This document shows, piece by piece, positions 44,601-57,800 of a DNA stretch of 64,000 nucleotides; within the stretch, counting starts at the first letter, position 1; every line of letters starts with the position of its first letter. The DNA lies in contig NC_089274.1 of the NCBI RefSeq assembly GCF_963678975.1, positions 23,645,133 through 23,709,132 on the forward strand. The letters are read 5' to 3'. Made by a program: the position numbers and the translations under genes. This stretch comes from Dysidea avara. Lineage: Eukaryota > Porifera > Demospongiae > Dictyoceratida > Dysideidae. The notes below the pieces were generated by a model. The model saw only the letters and a program-made list of their open reading frames with translations, was not told where the DNA came from and searched no databases.

Positions 44601-45619
44601 AAGAGAAGGATAATAAGAAAAAGAAAGAAAAAGAGAAAAGTAAGACGCTTACAAAATCAAAACCAAAGCCATCTGAAGAAACAACTCTTCCACCACGATC
44701 AAACACTTTCTCACCAGGAACAGCAGTAGAGGATGAAGAGTATGTTGTACAAGAGTTATCTGCTCAAGATGAAGAAGGTTATGTGGTGGAAGATAAACAA
44801 CCTGAACCAGAACCGATTGATGATGAAATTTACGAGGATGTCATTGAGCCTCCCCCATCAAAAGAGTCAAAGAAACCACCTGTAACATCTGCCGACCAGA
44901 AACCCACCACTCCAGTTGAGAAACCAACTTCCCCTCCTGTCCAGAAACCTACTTCTCCACCTGCAACAGAGAACAAAGTGGCTACTTTACGTGCCAGTTT
45001 TACATCACCTTCCGGAGACTCAAAGAGGACACCATCACCTAGTGGTGTAACCTCACCGACTCGTTCTCAGACTGCCTCACCTGGTGGTGTAAAGATTAGT
45101 ATCAGCTCTACAAAGGCAGAGGCAAAAGCAGACACAAAAACAGAGCCAACAACTGCTGCTGCTACGACGTCTACAGGATCTGCTAGCACAGTGACTCAGC
45201 CCAAAACGGTAACTACCATTGGTGGTAGCTTTAACAAGCAGAGGCCTGGTGTGATGAAAGTCAGTGATAGAATGGCCATGTTTCAAAAGCGTCAATCACA
45301 ATCAGATGCCGTTCTACATCAGGGAACACTTTATCATAAGGCTCCTGGTAGGACTAGATTTAGGCAAGAGTATTGTAAAATTTCTGGCACTATTTTGAGT
45401 TTTTATCGAGAGAAAGGAGATGAGAAATCATTTGGCACCTTACCCTTGGAGGAATGTGAGATGTGTATTGTCAAGGAACAATATGAAGGAAGACGATATG
45501 TGTTCTCTTTGGCAGCAGGATCAGCTATGGACTTGTTAAGTGCTGAATTCCAGGGTGATCTTAATAAATGGTTAGGAGTCCTCGAGCCACTCGTGAAGAA
45601 GTATGTCAAGGAGAAATAA
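35634..45619 (+). CDS. Tyrosine-rich scaffold with four PH domains
   Basis: Seven exons (35634-35694, 35782-36254, 36671-36884, 38174-38703, 41241-41792, 41878-41968, 44091-45619) join in frame into 1149 aa. The start is helical (ELLEKLKKTSKDVIDYF..), possibly a dimerisation segment. PH domains lie at about 137-230, 332-426, 516-610 and 1043-1145, each ending in a helix with a conserved Trp (AAWVDSI, YDEWLKAL, GSWASAF, NKWLGVL). Linkers carry repeated acidic tyrosine motifs: EDYEVP, DDVYENED, DEIYDDVE, EDYVNPV, DDVYDDVV, EDIYEDVS, EEFYEDMD, EEYVVQE and DEIYEDVI. YVNP fits Grb2-type SH2 ligands. LPPRNPG, LPPRPSG and LPPRSNT look like SH3 ligands, and a Lys/Glu tract lies at about 800-845. SKAP, AFAP and FYB proteins use similar DDxYDDV motifs, but I know no four-PH member. 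A role as a membrane-recruited tyrosine-kinase substrate scaffold is inference. Confidence 0.85.
38870..40020. mobile_element. Dispersed repeat copy in intron 4 of the four-PH gene
   Basis: Resembles 49320-50490. Shared landmarks are TAGGGATCA.A.AAATAA, GTTATACAGTG.TACAAA, GTGG.GAAAGAAGCAG and GTCTTGGGCC. Part resembles 1090-1210 as well. No intact ORF, so an old non-autonomous element is likely. Confidence 0.5.
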
Positions 45620-45822
45620 CACTTGAACCTTTCATGCATCATCACTCAATTATATACTACTTAGATTTTGTATTCTGTGATTTGTAATTTTGAGTTTTTA
45701 GCAATTAAGGTTTTCGCTCCTTTGAATTGTATTTAATATTTTCGTATGTAGAGGAATGTATTAAGTATTTGAACTTGAATTTAAATACGGCACGTGGATG
45801 AGTAGTATCGGTAGTAGGCGGC

Positions 45823-48800
45823 ATGCAAGTGATAAACGCGAATGATGTTAAGATTTATAATATCAGCGCGAGCAAGTCTTTGCCAGAGGTGAGTTCTTAC
45901 TGTTATAGTTGGTTTGAATAATTTAAAAGTTCAACGAAGTTTCCGGAGTTTGTCCGTGTGCTTTGTTAGTCGTGTGTAGAGTACAAGCAGTACAGTTCAA
46001 TAGTTTGTATCGTTTGCTACTAGTTTTGGTTTGTAGTCGATGTTTCAAGCAAAGAACCCAGTTTTGGCATTTAAAATGTACTCATTTATGTTCTCTGCTG
46101 TGATCTTACTGACATTGATAGTATCCTATAAACACTTATAAGGCATCATTTATACTGGTTCTTGTGCCGCCTTTCTCTGTCAGTCAAATTTTGGATCTAA
46201 TGTATTTCTACATAACTTTTTAATCAAATATATTGAAACCTGAAGCAGGCAAAATTTATGTGTATGAGATGGCCACTTTGTTTTAGCATTGGTGGCTAAG
46301 CCATAGTATTGGGTACTACCTTTGTATTACATACAGTAGGGTTTCCAATGGAAAAGTCGATGTCTTCAAACCAACTACTGTTACATATTGGACTAAGTCT
46401 CACTTGAGTTGCAGTGGCAGTAAAATTCTAGTGCCTTCTTGGGTTGGAAATCGATCAAAATATCTGCAAATCATGAGATTACAAGCTTTAACTCCTGGAA
46501 ACGATGGTCTTTTATCACAATACTGCACTTCAACCTTCCCGGTGGTTTGATTGGTGAAGCATGATTACTGTCTTTCTGGTGATTCAACACTAGATGTCTT
46601 GTTTAGTAGTGTTTAAAATTTTAACCATCGATGTATATAGTGACATGATTTTGGTCTTTACTCAATTACATGAGCCTTAAATTGGTTACTCTAAATGCCT
46701 ATTAGTTCATTTTACAGCTCCTAAACAAATTGTTGTTACTAGTTATATTCTTAAAGTTGTTTTACACCAAGAATTCTGATTTTTAAGTAGTTGAGAGAGC
46801 AGGTGATCAGAAAAGGCATTTTGGGAGAATTTTGTCCAGTATCAAGCTCACCCAGATGGTTAGTAAGTTTGGAATTTAACCATACTTGGTACGTGACTTC
46901 TTTGTTGATGGGTGCTACTGTGGTGCTAGGTAATTTTGGCTATTATTCATTTGGTCTTTGTGGACAAAATACATTTTGGACCCCAAAATCCTGTCTAAAT
47001 GATGCACTGACAGCTTCACCAATCAATCCACCAATACTTTTTGATGATAATTTGGTGACAGAGGAAGATTGAAGTACAGTATTGTGATAAAAGATCATCA
47101 TTTCCGGGAGTTACAGCTTGTTATTTCCAGATATTCAATTGATTTCCAAACCTAAGAAGGCACTAGAATTTGCTGCCACTGCGACTGTATTTAAGTGTGA
47201 TTTAGCCCAACATGTAGCAGTAGTTAGCAAAAGATGTCGATTTTTTACATTGGTTACCCTAATAAAGATGTTGCAAAGGATTTCTTTTGTGACATTTATA
47301 ATACTATCATTTACATCACAATCTACCAAGCCTACTGATAATGGCAATTGATCGATTATAAGTAACAGTCATGATATAATGATAGTACGCAATCATGCTA
47401 TCATAATAAATTATACATATCTGCACTACAACAAAGTGAACAGTTGCCGATTGTCTGAGGTTAATAATCAACAGTAATGTTTATGGTTGTCTAGTTAGGA
47501 GTGTACTGGACTGAAACTGATTTGCTTTTCAGCCATACAATAAACTGTTACAATATTGTGGTGTCACCTAATGTATCTCATAATAAGTGTGTGGAGTGTG
47601 CCATATGCTTTCTGAAAGAATTTTCCATTTTTCAGTATCCATAAACACTAACTTCTGCACTATTACATATGATTCAGTTTGATTTATTTGTACTTTGTGT
47701 ATGTAATATATTTTCTGAAAGGATTTTCTGTTTTTCAGTATCAACAATAATGTACTTTAAACATTCACTATTACATATGAGACAGTTTGGTTTATTTATT
47801 AGACATTCAACATACAGCAGAACCACAATGTGAATTATCAATGGCCCCATTTGTATTGGTGCATGCACACACGATTATACGTACTCCTGAAATAGGGATG
47901 CCCTAGTAGGAAGGACACTTTAGCATGATTTAAAGGTGTGAGGTATTTCACTGTAATCTGAAATACCATTACTCAAGCATTAAGTGTAGCTATACAACAG
48001 TACACTACTACATTTCAGTCAGTTTGTCCTTGGACATTTAGTATTGATATCAGATGCTATTGTCTGTGAATTTTTAGAAGCCAAATAGAATGCACAAGCA
48101 AGGGCAGCATGTAAACACACTAGACAATGTATAGAGGCTATTTTAAAACTCCTACGTATTTAAACTAGTGCTGGGCGGTTTTGAAAAATAGCAAACGGTA
48201 TGCCTTCCATAAAAAGTATCACAGTATTACGGCTAAGTGTGCCGCATACAAAGCTATCATCCGGCCAACTCTAGAGTATGCTGCAGTTGTATGGAATCCC
48301 CATAATTTGGGAGATATCCAACTACTAGAGTCCCTACAAAAGCGGCCAGCTCGATGGATCTGTGGGAGTCACTGGAGTCCATCTACCAGCTCTTGGACCA
48401 TTTCTTCGAATGATTGTTGCTCCCAACTTCACCTTCCTTCTCTCCAGTCAAGACGAAGTTTCCTTTCGGTCAGTTTCCTCAATGACATATATCACCAGCA
48501 GACATCTATTACATTTAATAGTCACTGTTCATTTAATTCCATAGCATCTACCAGAAGTCAGCATCTTTCACTAGTCCCTCCACAGTCCACCATTAATTCT
48601 AGGAGATATTCTTTTTTTGTCAACACAGCTTTCTTCTGGAACACTGTGCCATTACATATCCTTGAAGACAGTAATCGAAAGTCTTTCCGGCATCACCTTT
48701 ATAATTACTTATGTGTCAAGTAACTTCTTAATCACTGTTTTGTTGTGTACTGTTTAGTTTGTAGTGTACTGTAGGTATACGTATGTTTGTTTTTTGTAGG

Positions 48801-51800
48801 CGGACACCTTGAACAGGCTTTGCCTTTGTGTATGCCTTCCTTTTTGGTAAATTGATAATAATAATAATAATTTACTAAATATCACGGTGTTACTAAATAT
48901 CACGGTATTACTAAATATCACGGTATTACTAAATATCACAGTATTAATGTAAAAGCCATTGGTATTAACAAGAGTTAATATCTTGGTATTAAAGTAACTG
49001 CCATTTACCTCAACAAAAGCACCAAATACCCATGGTAGCTCAGCAAGCCTCAGGTACAAATTACCACAAACAAACTTATTTACATAGTTTGGTTAGCTGA
49101 CTACATCAACACTTGCCTACAAACATTGTCACATGACTGGTTACCTTCTAAATATGGGATGAAACAAGCCCACAGGGAGGCCATAGTGCCCAGACGGTAT
49201 GGCGGTTTTTAAAAAAAAAAATAGGTGGTATCAAAACCAGTAGACTTAAATATCACAGATTACTAACAATACTGGTATATCGCCCAGCTCTAATTTAAAC
49301 AAGTACAAGAAAAATTAGGTTTTATTAGGGATCACAGAAATAAAAAGTAATGAAACAAGGGAGGTTGCCTATACTCAGGGGGGTTATGACAAGCCCACAT
49401 CAATTCGTAATGGAATTACGTAAGGCCCTTAGCGCTACTAAAATATATTCAAAAGAAACAGATTCTTCTACCTCTCTATAGGGGTATATCCAACACAGAC
49501 GATTGTTTGTGGTTGTTTGATAAATGCGGAGAGCGTTAGGGGTGAATTGGTGATTGTCATGTGTCGTTGTTTCGGAATGCTGATTTCTTCATAATGGTTT
49601 TGTATTTCTTCACGAAAATCACACCTTCGTAAAGTACAAACACTGTAGAACTCTAATATCTATCTAACCTTGTCGAACCTCTTCATCGATATTTTGTACA
49701 GTAACCATTCGCTCACTTGAAATATTTTCAAGCATCACTTAAGTGCATTGCGTAATGTACATCAGTTCACATGGGCTTGTCCTACCTCCTCTGGCCTATA
49801 CCTGCAGATATACTAGTGGACATTAATCCCTACATTTATTTCTATGATTCCTAATTGAACTTTAAACTCCTAATTTTTCCTTATACTTGTTTGTTGACAT
49901 AATTATGACTGGAGAATTAGCCTGCGCATACTGGATCAAATAATGGCACCTGACTGTACATTCTAAACAAATTATGTGCGCCCCACTAATCAAATACTGA
50001 AAAGTGAAATGGCCATTTCACTTCGTTTTCTATGTTTTGCTTGTTATACAGTGCTACAAAACAAAGAACAGTACAAGAAGCACCTTTGCAATCAATCCAG
50101 TTGATACCGCTTTTAGTCAGCTATTATGCGCTACCCAAAAATCAACACTGAAGTGGTAATGGAGAAAGAAGCAGGACACCAAGGAAGACAAAGGTAAGTC
50201 CATGATGCATCCTGCAGTAAGCAAAAAGGCACGTCTTGGGCCTAGGTGGTGTTGAACAGTGAAGAAGTCAAGTCCATAATGTTAATAACTGTAGTTGAGC
50301 TTTTTTTTGGCTGAAGGCATTTGTTAGGGTCACTCTGAAGGCATGTTGACTTTGCCTAATCAATACTGTCACCCGTTGTGAAGGAAGCATGAGGGTGGTT
50401 TCTGAGGTGATATTTTTGGGCAGAAAAGTGCAAACCTCATGATCCCTAACATATGGTACTACCATACTGTATGATGTACCTGTTGGGTAAACTCAACAGG
50501 CCTGGCTCCATATATTGTTAGTAGAGAGATAACCCATCGTATTGGACTAACAATTCATGATGCTAAAGTGTCTGTTGTAAAATCTGTTTACTGCGAACAC
50601 CTTAGAATCAATCTTGATCATTTTTGAGAGTGGTATTCTCTTTTGAAGATTAATATGTACATGGACATATTCATACATTGTTAGAAGATTATTTTGTTGG
50701 CAACTTTTAACTTAGACTAACATGTGTTTGACAATTTAGTTAATATGCAGTAGTTTATATTTACATGGTTATCGCACTACTACCAACATTGCAATTCATT
50801 CTAGTGTCATGTGATGTAGTAGCTAATATTTGCCGTCCTCCTCTAGTCTCATTTTCAATGGCCAGAGCGTCACTCATTACTGACAAGTTCTCACCTGAAG
50901 TCACTGTGGTGTAGTCATGCTGAAAACACAATTAGATATAAAGTTGATTTGCTTCGAATGTTATGTAAAATTAAGTGAAGATGAAAGCACCGTGCACAGT
51001 AGTAGCCACAAATTTGTGTCCACTTTAAGGTGCAAAGTGCAACGAAACTGTGTATTGCTGTACTGTTAATTTACTTGATTAGACGTTGTTGTAATTCTCT
51101 AAGGAATGCAATGGCATCCCATTGTAGCTTTGGGAGTGACTGCAAACAGCTGATCCAGAATGGTCATTGTTAGAATCGATACCTGCTTCAACAGAGATAC
51201 ACCCTATTGAGCTGGCTGATGTGCCCTACTCAAGAGTACATATAGCAAATAGTTGTAATCTTGCCATACTTTGTGTAGACGTCACAATTGTATTGAAGCT
51301 GAAAATCTTCACTATAGAGTACCCCTCAAAGTCAGTTTTTGACAAGCATGCATGTTATCACCATATGATATTTCAAATAAATCTTCGTGTAGTCTTTAAA
51401 ATGTAAAACTTTTGCAATTCAGACTATATGGCAATCACCACTATGGCAAGCCATAAAGTCCATTATGAAAGTACACTACACTGAAACTCTGTATTGATGG
51501 GGAATGTATCAGGGCCAAATTTATGACTACAAAGTTAAAAGCATCACAGGTGACATGCACTCCATTAGTCTGAGAGCTATTATCACCACTTTTAAATAGC
51601 AGTCATAGATTACATACTTATGCAGATGACAACTTTCAATTTCCATTCACAACCTATTGATAATGAATGACTTGTACACTAAGTGATTTGTAGCTTCCAA
51701 CAAATAGCACCGCCAATAAAATTAGTTTCCAGTTGTAAAACAGTAAACACTCTTAACTTCAAGGGTACCAAATGCAGAGAACATGTGAGCGAATACTCAT

Positions 51801-54800
51801 CTGCGCTACAAATGTTTTTTAATAGCATTCTCTCAATGGCAAGGCCATTTTTCCTCATTGGAGGGACACAATTGCATATACTGCTCATAAGGCATTCTAC
51901 TCTGCCTCCTCAATCAAAACGAACCAATATATTTTCATAACTTTAAAAGAGTCACCAAATCTTCATTCTTTAGTTGTATGTTCAATTGTTTTGTGTGTAT
52001 TTGCAACTTGTGATAATGAGATTGGCAATATAAGAAATAAGCTGGTGTTCTAGTGTTATAGGTGGTGTAATTTCTGAACTGTATAGGTGGCAAAAATATG
52101 ATCCTTTGGGATACACAATAGTTAACTTTAAATTCAGAGATGTCATTAGCCTTATTCTAAGAAACACAAGCTGTGTTGCATGATTTCGAAGTCATTTAAA
52201 AGTGTATCTAAAAGAAAAGTAGTATTTCACAAGTACCAGATCAAAATTTGTTGCAGCTGTTTTGAGATTTATATGTCATGTTTGTTTTTAGCAACCTTAC
52301 AGTGATTGGTCAGTTTATTCAACAATTTTAATGGCCAGTCCCCAATCCACATGTTGCTTTCTGCATTTGGAGGGTTTCTTGAAACTAAAAGTTAGCTTTG
52401 TGATGTTGGGTCACGTCACTGTAATTGTAGTATAAACACTGCCATTTGTTAGAATAAGGTATAAACACTCCCTGGGCCCCTAGAGTCATTTGCTAGACAT
52501 ATAGTTGTGACTTTTAAAGGTAGTGACGCACCAATGAAAGGTTTTACTGATTAGAATTGGCCTGTATTTGGGGTGATATGTACAAGTTGAGCTGGATCCT
52601 GAGAAACAGTTAAAAATTAAAAGTGGATTTTTCTCAAGAGAGTAAAAACCTCAGCCAACCAGATGATTATGGTGATAGCAAAGGTGTCAACAACAGATAT
52701 GTATAGTTTGACTCCAGTACAAGTTCGGGAAAGGGCTGTAATAGACATTGTATTTTTATGGCTTTCCCATAGGAAATGTATGGTGAAAATTTTGATTGGC
52801 CGTAAATATTATGTCAGACATTTGAACCAAAAGGTTATGAATTATGTTTAGCGGGTCGAACAGTACTACAAGTGTGCCAAATTTTAAGATCATATGCAAT
52901 TGCATCCATGAGTTATTAAATGTTTTTGAGGATTCAGCTTAACGCGTACATACTATAATAATAACTGCTTCAATGTTCATATTTACTCATTTTCTGCAAG
53001 TATGGACTATGGATGTCACAGTATAGATTAACAATTTTTGTCTTGAATTTATTAAATCTGCCAAAACATCTACCAGTTCTATGACAATAGCCTGGTCAAG
53101 GTCAACTGCAGTATAATATTTTCTACCGAAATGATGCAAGCTCTATCTTCCCCTACCAAACTTCCTGCATGCATATGCAGTGTATGTAGCAATACACTTG
53201 AAATCACAAGTTAAATTGTTAATAGTTTGACATTGGAAGATTTTGTGGTTTCTTGTTTCAGGTTGCTCTACACCTACTGTAGTATAAACTTTGCAGCAGT
53301 TTTATGGACAGCTACAGCAAATAACCACCTAATTTGTGAAGTTTAAGTCTTTAAAAATTTGTGCCGTATGGATATGCTGTAAGCTGATGATAGAAAACAG
53401 CAACTGCTGAAGCAGCATTGTGTAGCTTGCATGGCCTTGTGATCAGATCTTATAAGAAAGAAAAATGCCCCAGGTGTGTATATCCCTGGATGAATATGTC
53501 ACATCTTATTGGTGACATGTCTGGTGGTCTTCCCATGGCATAGCTGTGGATTCCTGTGGCATTCCACAGGATATTAATAGAAGGTTTAGTTCCTATTGAG
53601 GGATTTCTGATGATTAATTAAGTCCCCCTTGCTGTATGTATAATCTTGGTGTCCTGGAGTGATGTTACCTCAGCTTTTGTCATTTACACAATACTGAGCA
53701 AGGTGACTCACCTGCTGATGGTGAATAAGTGTAGCAGTCACTTATACCACCTCATTATAGTGACCATAACGGGTGTCTCATGTGCCTGAATCACCATTTG
53801 TCTTGATTGCTAGGCATTCAGATTAAATGTTGTATAAGAAATCTATTATAGTCAGTGGCTTTAGGGTGGAGAGTGCAATTGTACTAATTGTTCTTAATAT
53901 CAACCATGTTTGTACTGGGATATATGTGTAGGCCCAACTTAATGTACACTAGCTTACATGGAATATAATTTCATTTGTAGGGAATATCAGACAGAAAGAA
54001 GCGAACACTGTTGAAAAATGACATTGGTATGTGAACCACACTTCATAATATACTTATATATGAAGTGTCTGGTATCTGTTTCAATAAGCACACATGAATC
54101 CCCTTAGCCAGGTGGACTATTTCTCTACACCCCATTAAGGTCTTGGTTGATGGGAGTCAGCCTAGGGAGTCGTTATGTCTGAGTGGTGTAGGGCTATATG
54201 AAGTAATTAAGTTTCACTATCAAGCAGCATGCTGTGCACATCACACAATGAAAGACAGAATGTCACCTTGATTTGTAAAGAATCCCTTGTATGTTATCAC
54301 TTAATATGTATGGCTTTGTGTGTGTCTGTATGTACCAACATCCTTGTGTTTTTATTTCACCATTCTCTTTTCCTTCTTAGCATTTTCCTATTTTTGTTTT
54401 GTTCTTGTCAAGAAGTTGAGATTTACTTTAAATATTTTGTTGATTAGATCTCCGGCGACGTATCGAGTTACTTCAAGATTTCAGTATGCCAACATCTTCT
54501 TCGTGCATTAAGGTGTCTACAGACAGCCAAAATGTGATTGCGACAGGTCCTAACTCTATCAGTGGTGCATGTACGATGGCTTCTAATTTATACCTGTAGG
54601 GATTTACGTGCCACGGGTGAGATGCTATGATGTTAGCCAACTGGCAATGAAGTTTGAGCGATGCTTCAATTCTGAAGGTAAAGGAAGGATGAACTAGCAT
54701 ATATAGGCTTTTATTTGCACGTGTGTAACCATAAATTGTTGGTTTTCAATTTCAGTCGTCCAGTTCCACATCCTTTCTGATGATTATTCAAAGGTAAAAG

Positions 54801-57800
54801 AATAGCTATTACACACATTATATAAACCGCATGTTATATAAACCATACACTACGATCACAGTTTATACATATAAATTTGCATACATACATATAATGATTA
54901 TATACGTAATTATGTACAAAAATAAAAAAAGGATAGATTTAGAACTTTTCTTTTATAGAAGTTAGTATTTTCTTTGGTCCCACCTTAGGCTTTACATACT
55001 TGGGGACATTCTGTAGCCGATGCAGTAGGTCACGTTCTTGACGATGCCATGTAATTGGAGGGTACGGCAGAAACATCTGCGGCACTGCTTGCCTGTGTTC
55101 TGTGCCTTCCATCACTATCACAATAACACGTTTGTTGTTCAAGTTATTTTGACAGACCAGTTCAGTTGATAATAAATGATAGTCCATAGAAACATGGCTT
55201 GATCTGTTGTAGCAGTTTGCAACATAGCCTTTGCTGCCAATTAGCAAGATGTATTCAGCTTTTGAATAGTGAAGTTCTGTCCATTTCTGTTCTCCCATTG
55301 TCTCAATGTCATTCTGGCAGTGGTCCCTGCAATACGCTGTATATCCATTGCTGTTTAGCCACTTCGCCAAGTCAAGAACTTTTTTATGATGGCCGGGATC
55401 GTCCTTGTAATACGATATGAATACAGTGTCTTTTACAGCTGGAGTAGGACGATATTCCGGATACGTGCTGCTGGACTCTTTCTGTAGCTCGCATTCTTCA
55501 GCAGGCGCTGTTTTGTCTCGCGTCTCTATCGTTACTTTCTTTTCTGCTGCTTGGGTTGGCCATAAATCTACAGTCTCGTCTTTTATGGAGCTAAAGACGA
55601 ACTTTTCCCACTCTGGTTGTTTCGACTTTGAGCGATACGATTCCATCGCTTCTTCAAATGACCCGTCTGCAATTCACACACATTTATAAAAACTCGATTA
55701 ATATATTAATAACTAAATTGAAACTGAAAATTCCACACTTAGTTACCTTCAATGTTTTTGTCTTTGCGGATGAGGTCGATACAAGCCTGTAAATCTAAGG
55801 AGAGCAAGGCAAACAACAGCTTTTTTACCGAGGCTCCCGTATCACTTCTTTCCCACAACTCGAGGACCCATCGTGTTTTATCTCCACGAGTATTGTCCGC
55901 GGCGATGTTGTCAATAATGAGAGGGGAAAAGCCGACAACTCCTGCTAGTGCTCGCCAGTCTGTTGCAAACGCCGGGGAAATTGCGTTGAGACGAAGTGAC
56001 AATACCCGAACAGTTTCGTTAGATAAGGTTGAGAGGATTTGTGTCGTATCTAAGTCAACGTGACCACGGTCATCCATCGCCATGCGGTTAAACGATCAAA
56101 ATGGTCGCTTCCTTTTTCCGTTCTACGTATTTGCACGTGACCGCGCTTTTACTAGCAGAAATAATACCTTATAGATAGATTGAAACCTAAACTTTGTCGA
56201 ATTAACTTCCATATGGAGCTACAAAAAAACAAGCAAGCTGTTTTAATTTTATAGCTAGATTCACTAAGGTGCTTTGTGTGTATGTGTGTGTGTGTGTTCA
56301 TGGATGCATAAAGACTTGATTCTGCATGCTGATTGTGTGGCCTATAATTTGTTTACTTTGCACTGGAAATATTTACACCAGTGTGGGTATGTGTCCATAT
56401 ATGTGTGGTGTGTTAATTTGTATGTAGGATCTGGAAAAAAAAAAAGTTTTCATATTAAAGCTGGACTGTAAATTACTGCATGGGTTCAAATTGGGTACTT
56501 CATCTCAAAGTAAAGAATATACACCTGACAATAAAGTGCTACTCAATTTTAATGAACACCACAGTCTATATACTAGATTTTTGCAAGTGAATATTCCAAA
56601 ACTATAAGCCGGGTTTCTGTACTCTCGCCACTACTATAACCATCATCACATCTGGTGGATGCACTAAGAAGAATCACCCGATCAGGTTTAAAACCACTAC
56701 TTCTATACTGCTAAATAGAGAAACTCCAGTTAATTTTTTCTTGTTTTGAGTTTATGTAAAGTGATTAATACAAAGGGCTTTGATCGTTACCAGTATATAC
56801 AACTTGAGAGTCATGTTACAAAGAGTATAAAATTCTTTGCATTTGTTTTCAACTCGTGATTGTCAAAGTTATTGTAATCCACCGCCAAACTGACCAAAGT
56901 AAAAGTGAAATGGGAATTAGTTTATATATTTCTCTGGACATACCAAGAATTGTTTATTCTAAGATATATTTCCTTTTTGAGTGTTATGCATTTGTTGGTC
57001 AATAATTTTGCTATTGTTTTTTAGATAGTGTTTCTTCATGCAGACCGTCATGTTGAATTTCACAATCAGGTGTGTCCTATATTCACAGCTAAATAAGTTT
57101 TCAGAGATTCATGTAATGTATCAAAGTGGAACCTCTTCAAAGATCAATAGGAACTCTAATATAACTCCATACATTTTTCCAAATAACAGATTTATAACTG
57201 AAACTTGGTAAAGAGGTTCTGCGATGATTGCAATAGCAGATTTTTGTATGTGTTGTATATCATTTGTGAATCATACCAACAACTTGTCTATATGCAATGC
57301 GTGATCATTTCTATCGTTACAGAACGGCTACTACTATCGGACAAGGATGCCCAAGGCAGGTCGTGACATGGCCTACCACTATTCCCAGTGTGACCTATAC
57401 TTAGCTGGAACAAGGTTAAATGATATTGTCTGTAGTACATTCGATGACTTCTTGTCATGTATAGCCCAGAAGTGTATCGGTTGAATTTGGAGCAAGGAAA
57501 ATTCCTGTCATCACTAAAAACGCAATCCAAGTAAGTCTTACCAGCTGAACTGAACAAATTATTCACTACCAAAAGTAGCTATAGAAGGAAATTATATTTG
57601 CACTAATGCAATTTAGTGCACCATAGAGTTTGTACTATGTAGAGAATATAGTACATATCTATTGCCACCTGTCAGGTTCAGCTGAGTAATAGGTGGTTTG
57701 CTTATTGGTAATTTTAAACATTTCAACAAGGTTTCTCTGTAAATTACCTCTGCATGTTAAATTGGATTATGTGTGTTGTCCCATGACATTTTATCTACAT

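Larger units (their letters stand above)
48166..49292. mobile_element. hAT-type element with perfect 8-bp target duplication
   Basis: Ends TAGTGCTGGGCG and (inverted) TAGAGCTGGGCG are flanked on both sides by ATTTAAAC (48158-48165 and 49293-49300), an exact 8-bp duplication. The 1127-bp element has no transposase ORF, so it is non-autonomous. It contains an inserted LINE fragment and an 18-bp tandem array. Located in NOL10 intron 1. Confidence 0.85.

Noticed and set aside
46791..47072. 93-codon ORF in NOL10 intron 1
   Set aside because: It has a plausible start but no recognised motif and sits among transposon remnants; no supporting exon neighbours.
48873..48944. Short regularly spaced repeats resembling a CRISPR array
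   Set aside because: Units are directly adjacent with no spacers, in a eukaryotic intron inside a transposon.
54939..56083. Calling the Death + STIR gene MYD88
   Set aside because: The second domain looks closer to SEFIR than TIR by eye, so no symbol is given until a profile comparison decides.
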